Shown here: in pieces, positions 40,826 to 48,563 of the stretch
Position numbering within the stretch: the first letter of the stretch is position 1
Layout: each line of letters starts with the position of its first letter
Source: a bacterium
GTDB lineage: Bacteria > Verrucomicrobiota > Kiritimatiellia > RFP12 > UBA1067
Direction: 5' to 3'
Assembly: GCA_025360845.1 (NCBI GenBank)
Contig: JANYBJ010000190.1
Location: 1 to 49,818, forward strand
Length of the DNA stretch: 49,818 nucleotides
The notes under the pieces: model-generated
Told to the model about the DNA's origin: nothing
The model's input: only the letters and a program-made list of their open reading frames with translations
Databases searched by the model: none
Position numbers and translations under genes: made by a program

Positions 40826-41974
40826 TTACTTTTTCTTTTTCGGCACCTTGCGCGTCAGATCCAAGAAGGGCGCAAGTTTCAACGCGTCTTCGGTGATGAA
40901 TTCGGCATCCGTCGCGGGCATAACCTCAGCGGCACCGGCCACGACGGGCGACCGCCACTCCCCTCTGGGTTGAGGCCGCAGAATATCCCACAGGCGCTGC
41001 TTGAACTGCGCGACCCCGGGGTGGTCGGCATCGATCGCCGAGATCTGAAGCGGCGTCACCTTGGTCTTCTTGATGAATTTCGGCAGATTTTCCGTGGCCG
41101 CATCCTCGTCCATCTTGTTGGCCAACACCAGCGACGGACGCTCGAGCAATTCGGCATTGTGCTGCTCGATCTCGCGGCGGAGCGTCAGATAATCTTTCCA
41201 CGGCTCCCGGTTGTCGGTGCCGGCCATGTCGATGATGTAGACCAGCACACGCGACCGCGCCAGATGCTTCAGGAAATCGATGCCGAGGCCGACACCCGCG
41301 GAAGCGCCTTCGATGATTCCCGGCACATCGGCGACCCGCAACTGCGAGAAATCGTCGTACCGGATCGTGCCCACAATCGGGTTCAGCGTGGTGAACGGAT
41401 AGCTGGCGATCTTGGGATGCGCATCGCTGACACACGCGAGCAGCGAGGACTTGCCCGCATTGGGGAAACCGAGCAATCCCGCATCGGCGATGGTCTTGAG
41501 TTCCAGCCGCAGCCGGAACTCCTCGCCCATGTCACCCGGCGTATGTTCGGTCGGCACCTGATGCGTGGAGGTGCGAAAGTGGACGTTACCGAGTCCGCCT
41601 TTGCCGCCGTTCGCGATGATGACCTCTTGGTCGTGGTCCACGATATCGGCCATCTGCACGCCGGTCTCCGCGTCGAGCACCGTGGTGCCGCACGGAACCC
41701 GCACGATCAGATCCTCGCCCCGGCGGCCGTACATCTTCTGCCCGCGGCCCGCCACGCCGTCTTCGGCGAAAAGCTGCGGCGCGAAATAGAGGGCGATCAG
41801 GGAGTCGACGTCATGACTTCCCTTAAAAATGACATGGCCCCCACGACCGCCATCGCCGCCGTCAGGGCCACCTTCGGGTACACACGCCTCGCGCCGGAAA
41901 CTGCTGCTTCCGTCGCCGCCTTTGCCGGCGCGCGCATGCACCTTGACATGATCTACAAACGTTCTTGTCTTCAC
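40826..41974 (-). CDS. obgE: GTPase ObgE/CgtA
   Basis: 382 residues. The N-terminal glycine-rich Obg fold is FVDHVKVHARAGKGGDG followed by SSFRREACVPEGGPDGGDGG. The G domain has G1 GFPNAGKSS, G2 TTLNP, G3 DVPG and G4 NKMD. The C-terminus is a short basic tail (RKVPKKKK). Obg binds the 50S subunit and links ribosome assembly to growth state. The start is a GTG without a strong ribosome binding site, 30 bases after rpmA, so it relies on the rplU-rpmA transcript. The order rplU-rpmA-obg is widely conserved. Confidence 0.97.
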   Translation of the reverse strand: MKTRTFVDHVKVHARAGKGGDGSSSFRREACVPEGGPDGGDGGRGGHVIFKGSHDVDSLIALYFAPQLFAEDGVAGRGQKMYGRRGEDLIVRVPCGTTVLDAETGVQMADIVDHDQEVIIANGGKGGLGNVHFRTSTHQVPTEHTPGDMGEEFRLRLELKTIADAGLLGFPNAGKSSLLACVSDAHPKIASYPFTTLNPIVGTIRYDDFSQLRVADVPGIIEGASAGVGLGIDFLKHLARSRVLVYIIDMAGTDNREPWKDYLTLRREIEQHNAELLERPSLVLANKMDEDAATENLPKFIKKTKVTPLQISAIDADHPGVAQFKQRLWDILRPQPRGEWRSPVVAGAAEVMPATDAEFITEDALKLAPFLDLTRKVPKKKK

Positions 41975-42003
41975 TAGACTGTCGCCAACGGGGACGGACC
42001 AGC

Positions 42004-42252
42004 TTATTCCGCCGCAACTGCGGGAAGAATGCTGACCACGGCACCGTCTTTCTGAAATTTAACGGAGCCATCCACCAAAGCGAACAACGTGAAATCACGA
42101 CCGCATCCGACATTCGTGCCCGGGTGAACCTTGGTCCCGCGCTGACGGATGATGATCGAACCCGCTGTCACAACCTGACCGTCATAGCGTTTTACGCCCA
42201 GACGCTTGGAGTTGCTGTCACGACCGTTTCTTGCTGCTGCTGCACCTGCCAT
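42004..42252 (-). CDS. rpmA: 50S ribosomal protein L27
   Basis: 82 residues, the normal length. [20 protein letters not shown], then [20 protein letters not shown], then [18 protein letters not shown] is unmistakable L27. The N-terminal tail reaches the peptidyl-transferase centre. The tail starts MAGAAA rather than the common MAHKKG-type sequence, so it has no Firmicutes-style cleaved leader. It lies 18 bases after rplU. Confidence 0.97.
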   Translation of the reverse strand: MAGAAAARNGRDSNSKRLGVKRYDGQVVTAGSIIIRQRGTKVHPGTNVGCGRDFTLFALVDGSVKFQKDGAVVSILPAVAAE

Positions 42253-42270
42253 AAATCACTCTCCTTAAGC

Positions 42271-42585
42271 TTAGGCGATCGCCTTTACCGTGGCAACTGT
42301 CAACTCCTGACGATGCCCGACCTTACGCTCGTAGCCCTTCCGGCGTTTTTTCTTGAAGTTGATCACCTTCTTGCCGCGCTTATGCCCGACAATGGTGAGT
42401 GTCACCTTCGCGCCCTGAACGTACGGCATGCCGATCTTCAGCTCTTTACCGTCCGAGACAGCCAACACCGTTTCCAGTTCCACGTCATGTCCGGCTTCGG
42501 CATCCAGAAGCTCGATCTCAACCGTGTCGCCCGTGGTCACACGATACTGCTTGCCACCGGTCTCTAAAACCGCATACGCATCCAT
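42271..42585 (-). CDS. rplU: 50S ribosomal protein L21
   Basis: 104 residues from the ATG at 42585, with AAGGA seven bases upstream; the frame is open further up but that part is not L21. MDAYAVLETGGKQYRVTTGD, the middle TLTIVGHKRGKKVINFKKKR and the end GHRQELTVATVKAI are typical L21. It binds 23S rRNA. It is first in the rplU-rpmA-obgE operon and has a strong sigma70-type promoter upstream. Confidence 0.97.
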   Translation of the reverse strand: MDAYAVLETGGKQYRVTTGDTVEIELLDAEAGHDVELETVLAVSDGKELKIGMPYVQGAKVTLTIVGHKRGKKVINFKKKRRKGYERKVGHRQELTVATVKAIA

Positions 42586-42655
42586 GTTATGATCCTTCAT
42601 CAGATGAGGAATTCGCCAACTCCGGGAACTTTCCACCGGAATGAATAGGGCGTTT

Positions 42656-42685
42656 AATTTACCTGATATCACCATCCGCTGTCAA
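42656..42685 (-). promoter_or_regulatory. Promoter of rplU-rpmA-obgE
   Basis: Minus-strand TTGACA (42685-42680) is a perfect -35 box, followed by an 18-base spacer and TAAATT (42661-42656). It lies between the larE stop and rplU, giving a leader of about 65 bases. Confidence 0.8.
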
Positions 42686-42716
42686 GCGTGGCCAAACCTT
42701 TTTTATGAGGCGCGGC

Positions 42717-43526
42717 TCACCCGAGCGACAACCCCTCGTTCAGGCTGCCCGTGCGGTACCCTTGCAGATCCACCGTCACATACCGGTAGCCCGCCGACTT
42801 GACGGCCCGCACCACGGCCCCGCGCACCCCGCTGTCCAGCAGGCGCGGCAAATCCGCGACGGGGACTTCGATGCGCGCGACCTCGCCGTGATGCCGCACG
42901 CGGCACTGCACAAAACCGTTCATCTGCAGCGCTTCCTCCGCCCGCTCCACCTGCGCCAGCACCTCGGCCGTCACAGGCGTGCCATAAGGAATGCGCGAAG
43001 CCAGACACGCCATGGCCGGCTTAGTCGCGGTCGGCAGCCCCGCCCGCGCGGACAGAGCGCGGATCTCCGCCTTGGACAGCCCCGCCTCCATCAGCGGGCT
43101 CTTCACTCCCAGCTCCTGGGCCGCACGCCGTCCCGGCCGATAATCCCCCGTGTCGTCGGCGTTGTTGCCGTCGAGCACACAGGCAAAGCCCCTCTCCGCG
43201 GCGACCGTGGCGACCAGCTCAAACAGATGCTTTTTACAGAAGTAGCAGCGGTCCGCGGGATTCGCGACATAGAACGGATCGTTGAGTTCGCCAGGATCGA
43301 CCACGACACACGTGGCGCCCATACCTTCAGCGAGACGCAGCGCCTCCGAAAACTCGAAGCGCGGCATGCTCGGCGTGTCGGCGATCACCGCCAACACATT
43401 CTCCGGCCCCAAGACATCCAACGCCACGCGCAGCAGCAACGTGCTATCGACGCCGCCCGAATATCCCAGCGCCACCCGCCCGTACCCGCGCAGCAGGGCC
43501 TTTAGCTTCTGTTCTTTCTCTTCCAC
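42717..43526 (-). CDS. larE: ATP-dependent sacrificial sulfur transferase LarE-like
   Basis: 269 residues from a GTG at 43526 with AAGGAGG eight bases upstream; longer frames run into panC and are rejected. The PP-loop is SGGVDST (residues 23-29). Other motifs are RCYFCKKHLF, LDGNNADDTGDYRPGR and KPAMACLASRIPYG, which holds the conserved cysteine region of LarE. LarE adenylates and sulfurates a nicotinate-derived precursor during synthesis of the nickel-pincer cofactor of lactate racemase, and homologues occur widely without it. larA, larB and larC are not in this window. It lies 44 bases after panC. Confidence 0.9.
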   Translation of the reverse strand: MEEKEQKLKALLRGYGRVALGYSGGVDSTLLLRVALDVLGPENVLAVIADTPSMPRFEFSEALRLAEGMGATCVVVDPGELNDPFYVANPADRCYFCKKHLFELVATVAAERGFACVLDGNNADDTGDYRPGRRAAQELGVKSPLMEAGLSKAEIRALSARAGLPTATKPAMACLASRIPYGTPVTAEVLAQVERAEEALQMNGFVQCRVRHHGEVARIEVPVADLPRLLDSGVRGAVVRAVKSAGYRYVTVDLQGYRTGSLNEGLSLG

Positions 43527-43570
43527 CGACAAAGCCTCCTTGTACGGGCGACCGGCGCGGCGGGTCGCCC

Positions 43571-44407
43571 CTACAGCACCCGGTTGTCGATCAGCCGCGT
43601 CTTCCCGCAAAAAACCGCGATCAACGCGACGTTGCCGCGCAACGCCTCCGCCACAGGCTCCAGCGTCTCGGCGTCCACGATCTCCACGTAGTCGATCTTC
43701 AGCGCATGGTTCTCCAGCACATCGCCCATGCGCCGCCGCAGGGACTCCGAAGCGCAAGGGCCGTCCGCCACGGCTTCGGACGCGAGCTGCAACGCGCGGC
43801 TCAGCCCCAGCGCACGCTGCCGCTCATCGCCGACGAGATAGACGTTGCGCGAACTCATCGCCAGCCCGTCCGGCTCCCGCACGATCGGAGCCACCACGAC
43901 TTCAAGCGGGAAGTTCAAATCGCGAACCATGCGCCGGATGACCGCCGCCTGCTGATAATCTTTCTGGCCGAACACGGCCACATGCGGCAGGACGATGTTA
44001 AAGAGCTTGGCCTCCACCGTGCATACGCCGCGGAAGTGACCCGGACGGCGCGCGCCGCACAAGCCGTTGCCGAGACGTTCCTCGGTCACATAGACGCTGG
44101 CGTCGGAAGCGTACATCGCCGACACCGGCGGCAGGAACACGGCCGCCGCGCCCGCCTCACGGCAGAGCGCCAGATCGCGGGCCTCGTCGCGCGGATATTT
44201 CGCGAAATCCTCGTTCGGACCGAACTGCACCGGATTGACAAAAATGCTGACGGCCACCGCGTCCGACCGCTTGTGCGCCTCGGCGATCAGCGAGAGGTGC
44301 CCGGCGTGCAGATAGCCCATCGTCGGAACCAGTCCGATCCGCTTACCCGCCGCGCGCTTCGCCTGCGACCAGGCCTGCATCTCTTCCGGCGTATTGAAAA
44401 TGGTCAT
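43571..44407 (-). CDS. panC: Pantoate--beta-alanine ligase
   Basis: 278 residues from the ATG at 44407; the longer frame from 44638 lies within hemL. MTIFNTPEEMQAW leads into GLVPTMGYLHAGHLSLI with the HxGH adenylate-binding motif. FVNPVQFGPNEDFAKYPR, FGQKDYQQAAVIRRMVRDLN and the KMSKS-like SSRNVYL follow. It joins pantoate and beta-alanine with ATP, the last step of pantothenate synthesis (CoA pathway). It is in the glnS-to-larE gene series, eight bases after hemL. Confidence 0.97.
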   Translation of the reverse strand: MTIFNTPEEMQAWSQAKRAAGKRIGLVPTMGYLHAGHLSLIAEAHKRSDAVAVSIFVNPVQFGPNEDFAKYPRDEARDLALCREAGAAAVFLPPVSAMYASDASVYVTEERLGNGLCGARRPGHFRGVCTVEAKLFNIVLPHVAVFGQKDYQQAAVIRRMVRDLNFPLEVVVAPIVREPDGLAMSSRNVYLVGDERQRALGLSRALQLASEAVADGPCASESLRRRMGDVLENHALKIDYVEIVDAETLEPVAEALRGNVALIAVFCGKTRLIDNRVL

Positions 44408-44415
44408 CTTATTGC

Positions 44416-45678
44416 TCACTTCACCACGGCTTGCGCGAACGCCGCCACATCCTCTTCGCTGTGCGCCGTGGAGATGAAGCCGACTTCGAACTGCGACGGC
44501 GGCAAATAGTATCCGCGGTTCAGCATCGTATGGAAGTGTTGCGCATAAGCCTGCGTGTCGCACGTTTTGGCATCCGTCAGATTCTTCACCGGCTGCCCGG
44601 AGAAGAACACCGTGAACACGCCGCCGTACTGGGCGCAACGGAACGGCAAACCCTTCGATGCCGCAGCCGTATTGATAATGTCCGCCACCCGCCGGCCGAG
44701 CTGTTCAAAGCGCGGATAGGGATTGTCGCGCTCAAGGATCTCAAGGGTCTTCAGCCCCGCGGCCACGGCCAGCGGATTGCCCGAAAGCGTGCCTGCCTGA
44801 TAGATTTTGCCGCGGGGGGCGAGTTCATCCATAAAGACCGCCGCGCCGCCCACCGCCGCCAGCGGCAACCCGCCGCCGATGATTTTGCCCAAGGTCATGA
44901 GATCGGGCTTCACCTCCGCGATCGAGGCATACGATGACAGGTTGAACCGGAAGCCGTTGATCACCTCGTCAAAGATCAGCAACGCGCCGCAGCGGTCCGC
45001 ATAGTGACGCAGCTTGGCCAAATAACCGGGCTCAGGCATCACAAGACCCATGTTGGCCGCCACCGGCTCCACGATGATCGCCGCGATCTCCTGGCCCTTC
45101 TCGCGGATCAGCTCATTGACCGCATTCAAATCGTTGTAAGGCACCACAAACGTGTCGCTCGCGACATGCCGCGAAATGCCGGGGGAGGTCAGCGTGCCGC
45201 CGGTCAAGAGTCCGCTGCCGGCAGAGACCAGCACGCTGTCGCTGTGCCCGTGATAGCAGCCGTCGAACTTGATGATCCTTTTGCGTCCCGTCACCGCACG
45301 CGCGATGCGCAGCGCCGTCATCACGGCCTCGGTCCCCGAGCTGACCAGCCGCACGCGCTCCAGACACGGGACCAACGAACAGAGCTTTTCGGCGAAGCGC
45401 ACTTCGAGTTCCGTGTTGATGCCGAACGTCGTGCCCTTCTCGGCCTGCTTCTTGATCACCTCGACGATCTCGTCGTTGGCGTGCCCGAGAATCATCGCGC
45501 CCCACGAACAGCAGAAGTCGGTCAGCACGCGCCCTTCGGCGGTCTTGATCTTCGAACCCTTGCCCGACTCGACGTACACCGGCGTGCCCCCCACGCTGTT
45601 GAAAGCCCGAACCGGGCTGTTCACTCCGCCGGGAATCACCTTGCAGGCGCGTTGAAACAAACTCTCGTGCGTCATCAT
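44416..45678 (-). CDS. hemL: Glutamate-1-semialdehyde 2,1-aminomutase
   Basis: 420 residues from the ATG at 45678 (TGAGG upstream; ATG at 45675 and GTG at 45684 are alternatives). It is a class III PLP enzyme: IPGGVNSPVRAFNSVGGTP, SSGTEAVMTALRIAR, GCYHGHSDS, FDEVINGFR and the PLP-lysine region TLGKIIGGGLPLAAVGG. It converts glutamate-1-semialdehyde to 5-aminolevulinate in the C5 route to tetrapyrroles. hemA is not in this window. It starts seven bases after the PpiC-type gene. Confidence 0.97.
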   Translation of the reverse strand: MMTHESLFQRACKVIPGGVNSPVRAFNSVGGTPVYVESGKGSKIKTAEGRVLTDFCCSWGAMILGHANDEIVEVIKKQAEKGTTFGINTELEVRFAEKLCSLVPCLERVRLVSSGTEAVMTALRIARAVTGRKRIIKFDGCYHGHSDSVLVSAGSGLLTGGTLTSPGISRHVASDTFVVPYNDLNAVNELIREKGQEIAAIIVEPVAANMGLVMPEPGYLAKLRHYADRCGALLIFDEVINGFRFNLSSYASIAEVKPDLMTLGKIIGGGLPLAAVGGAAVFMDELAPRGKIYQAGTLSGNPLAVAAGLKTLEILERDNPYPRFEQLGRRVADIINTAAASKGLPFRCAQYGGVFTVFFSGQPVKNLTDAKTCDTQAYAQHFHTMLNRGYYLPPSQFEVGFISTAHSEEDVAAFAQAVVK

Positions 45679-45685
45679 GTTCACC

Positions 45686-46567
45686 TCAAATGAATTCGAT
45701 AGTCGCTTTGTCTTTCAGCTCATCGACATAGGCTGTCATCGCCTCGCCGCGGCGGGCATGGCGGATGAAGTCGCGGATCTTTTCACGCACGGCGTCGAAG
45801 TCCGCATCCCCCGCTTCTTCGTGCGCGGTCTTGAAAATGATGTGATAGCCGAACTGCGTCTCGATGATGTCGCTGACCTCGCCGTCCTTCATCGCAAAAA
45901 CAGCCTCGTCAAACTCGGGAACCATCATTCCGCGCGCGAACCAGCCGAGGCTGCCGCCCTCTTTGCCGCTCGGACACATGGAATGCACCGCAGCCTCAGC
46001 CGCAAAATCGTTACCGGCGGCAACACGCTCGCGGATCACCGTGATCTTGGCCTTCGCCTCATCCTTGGAGTGCGCCGTATCGCCGTCGGGCGTGATCAGG
46101 ATGTGCTGCGCCAGCACGCGTTCGCCCGCCTTATACTCCTCCTTGTGCGCCACGAAATGCGCCAGGATGTCGTTCTCGGTCGGCTCCTCCACGCCCGTCA
46201 CCGCCTTCTCCACCAGCTTGTCCACGCGCCGCCCGCGCCGCAACTGTTCGCGGAAGGTCGGCACGTCGGTCTTCTGCTGCGCGCGAGCGGCATCGAACGC
46301 CTCCTGCCCGCCGACCTGCCGCATGATCTTCTCGATCTGCTCATCGACCTCCGCGTCGCGCACCGGCAGGTCGAGCCTGTTCGCCTCGTCGATCAGCAGC
46401 TTGGTGCCGATCGCCTGCTCGGCGGCCTTCTGCACCAACGTCTGCAACTGCGCGCGAATCTGCTCCTGCGACATCCCATGCTCGGTATAGAAACGGACAA
46501 GCCGCTCCAGCTCGAATTGGATCGCCTCTTCTGGAATCACCTGTCCGTTCACTTTGACTTTCTGCAT
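45686..46567 (-). CDS. Parvulin-type (PpiC/SurA-like) peptidyl-prolyl isomerase without signal peptide
   Basis: 293 residues from the ATG at 46567; the frame is open further up, inside the upstream gene. The N-terminal half is a SurA-N-like helical chaperone domain (QFELERLVRFYTEHGMSQEQ). The parvulin domain spans about 155-255: VLAQHILITP, GSLGWFARGMMVPEFDEAVF, GEVSDIIETQFGYHIIF. A final helix ends TIEFI. Most SurA/PrsA relatives are exported, but this one starts MQKVKVNGQVIPEEAIQ with no signal sequence or lipobox, so it appears cytosolic. It lies between the AlbA_2 gene and hemL on the minus strand, with very short gaps. Confidence 0.9.
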   Translation of the reverse strand: MQKVKVNGQVIPEEAIQFELERLVRFYTEHGMSQEQIRAQLQTLVQKAAEQAIGTKLLIDEANRLDLPVRDAEVDEQIEKIMRQVGGQEAFDAARAQQKTDVPTFREQLRRGRRVDKLVEKAVTGVEEPTENDILAHFVAHKEEYKAGERVLAQHILITPDGDTAHSKDEAKAKITVIRERVAAGNDFAAEAAVHSMCPSGKEGGSLGWFARGMMVPEFDEAVFAMKDGEVSDIIETQFGYHIIFKTAHEEAGDADFDAVREKIRDFIRHARRGEAMTAYVDELKDKATIEFI

Positions 46568-46583
46568 ATCCTCGTTACCCTTT

Positions 46584-48551
46584 TTATAAATACTGTTCCC
46601 AGTCTCTCTTAAACGCCAAGACATCTGGCCGCAACTCTGATGCCTTCCGGTAAGCCGCCTCGACCTCGCCATTGGGAAAATTAAGCCATTTAGCGACACT
46701 CCCAAGGTCATGCCAAGCATACGCTTGTCGAGTTTCATCAGGTGTTAATTGGATAACCCGTTCCAACAATTCACAAGCTTCGCGGAGCAAACGACGATTC
46801 GTTGTTTGCCCCAACTGGTTGTGACGAGCCTCCGCTCCCAGTCGAATTTTTGTTTGGGCAAATTCGTGAGCAGCGCGAGCGTCGTTAAGAACAGCATCAC
46901 CGGCACGCTCAAAGTACTGGTGCGCCAATTGTTGATTGCCGAGCCTTCGCTGCAGAATAGCCGAGTCTATTGCATCCTGTCCTGCCAAAAGCAGCGATTG
47001 CTTCTTTAGAACATCTTGAGCTTCCTGCTGACGGTCTGCTCCCAACAAAACATCTGCGTACACATTATTTACGAAAGGATGATGCAATACAGGCGCTCGC
47101 GATGTAAACGTTTCCCAGACGGCACGCGCCTCGCTCCAAGCATCACGAGCGCACAAATCACGAATATGTTCAGCAGCCAATGTGGGAGACGTGGGCAAAG
47201 ATTTCCAAGCCTCCGCAACACGCGAGTACGCCGCAGTACCATTACCGATTGCCTTGAGATGCGCGGCATCTCTTAAAGCAGAAATCGCCAAATACTCCGG
47301 ATGGGCCGGGAGCGTCACACGAAAATAACTTCGAACCTCATCAAAATCGAACGACGGAGCATCGGAACCGTTTTCCTGCATGACTCTGAAAATTTTGGGC
47401 AGACCAGTCCCGCGTCCCTCTGCCAACCGCAATTCCTTGAGAAACTCACCGATTCGACGGTTACGCGCAGGAACCGGTGAAAGATGCCCCCCGGGCAAAA
47501 GCTGCTCCTTATTAATGCCTGGAACCGGACCTGGGTAACTGATGATCTCCATCCGATCCGCGTACAAATACACTTTTACCGGTTCTTGCGAAGCTTCATA
47601 ATCCCGATGATAGACCGCATTCACCAAGGCTTCACGTAGGGCCGGAATGGGAAAACTGACCCAACCTCTAACGCGGAATGTATGGTTCGATTTCGCAAGA
47701 TGCGCGGCCGACAACAACCCACTTAAATAAACCAGCGCATCCTTGAGTTGCTCATGGATACCTCCTCGAAAAATCTTTTCCTCTTGAATGTTACCGGATG
47801 TTGAATCGGCAAAATGTACGACCTCGATCCTCGCTCCAGGAAACCACCGTTCGGGATTGTCGCTAAAGAAAAGAAGCCCGATATTTTTCGGGGCATCATG
47901 TCCGTTGACCGGGACGGCGATCCTCATTTTTCGGTACATCTCCCGCGTGTTGTTTTCCAAATACAAATCACTGCGGATCTCGCGGAGAAATTCGCGAGCC
48001 TTGCTCTCCCTCATATCTTCCGTGACAACATTCAGAGATCGTCTGTCATCAAATGGAACACGAGCGGTCATCTGCATCAACTGGGGAAGCATGCCGTTCC
48101 TTTCGGCATCCACAGACTCCGAACCGATGCGCACAAAAAACTTTCTTCCTTCGTCGTTTCCACGATCATTCGGTGCCCTGTGCGGACGAACATCGCTGCC
48201 CGGAACCCAGATCACCAACAGCCATTTATCACCAATTCGCTCGGATGACAAAACAGGCTGGTACACGGGGTCAATCTGATTGCAGTGCCCCCGAATCCAT
48301 TTCTGAACCGAATCCAACTTGCCTGGATCAATCCCTACAGGTGGCAAAACAGCTTGTCCATTATGTTCGGCCACGCCGACGACGACATATCCGCCATTCA
48401 GGTTCTGGAGATCGTTAGCAAATGCACAGATGGTTTTAATAATCTGCGGACCCGCTAAATTCTCGTCCCACGCGGCCTTAAACTCGATGCGAGAGGATTC
48501 AACACCTTGAGCGTGCAGCAGATCCTCAACATTGATGGGAAGTACGCTCAT
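46584..48551 (-). CDS. AlbA_2/HATPase_c_4 ATP-binding protein with TPR-like C-terminus
   Basis: 655 residues. An AlbA_2 (Schlafen-type) domain covers about 10-150 (ESSRIEFKAAWDE, GGYVVVGVAEHNG, GRKFFVRIGSESVDA). An HATPase_c_4-type region covers about 280-430 (IPALREALVNAVYHRDYEAS, LRLAEGRGTGLPKIFRVM). From about 450 to the end, helical TPR-like repeats follow (ACELLERVIQLTPDETRQAY, GEVEAAYRKASELRPDVLA). Proteins with AlbA_2 and HATPase_c_4 are often transcriptional regulators or defence-linked; the role here is unknown. The gene sits 12 bases after glnS and 16 bases before the PpiC-type gene but is AT-richer than both, as if inserted into the series. Confidence 0.85.
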   Translation of the reverse strand: MSVLPINVEDLLHAQGVESSRIEFKAAWDENLAGPQIIKTICAFANDLQNLNGGYVVVGVAEHNGQAVLPPVGIDPGKLDSVQKWIRGHCNQIDPVYQPVLSSERIGDKWLLVIWVPGSDVRPHRAPNDRGNDEGRKFFVRIGSESVDAERNGMLPQLMQMTARVPFDDRRSLNVVTEDMRESKAREFLREIRSDLYLENNTREMYRKMRIAVPVNGHDAPKNIGLLFFSDNPERWFPGARIEVVHFADSTSGNIQEEKIFRGGIHEQLKDALVYLSGLLSAAHLAKSNHTFRVRGWVSFPIPALREALVNAVYHRDYEASQEPVKVYLYADRMEIISYPGPVPGINKEQLLPGGHLSPVPARNRRIGEFLKELRLAEGRGTGLPKIFRVMQENGSDAPSFDFDEVRSYFRVTLPAHPEYLAISALRDAAHLKAIGNGTAAYSRVAEAWKSLPTSPTLAAEHIRDLCARDAWSEARAVWETFTSRAPVLHHPFVNNVYADVLLGADRQQEAQDVLKKQSLLLAGQDAIDSAILQRRLGNQQLAHQYFERAGDAVLNDARAAHEFAQTKIRLGAEARHNQLGQTTNRRLLREACELLERVIQLTPDETRQAYAWHDLGSVAKWLNFPNGEVEAAYRKASELRPDVLAFKRDWEQYL

Positions 48552-48563
48552 TTCACTGCGATC

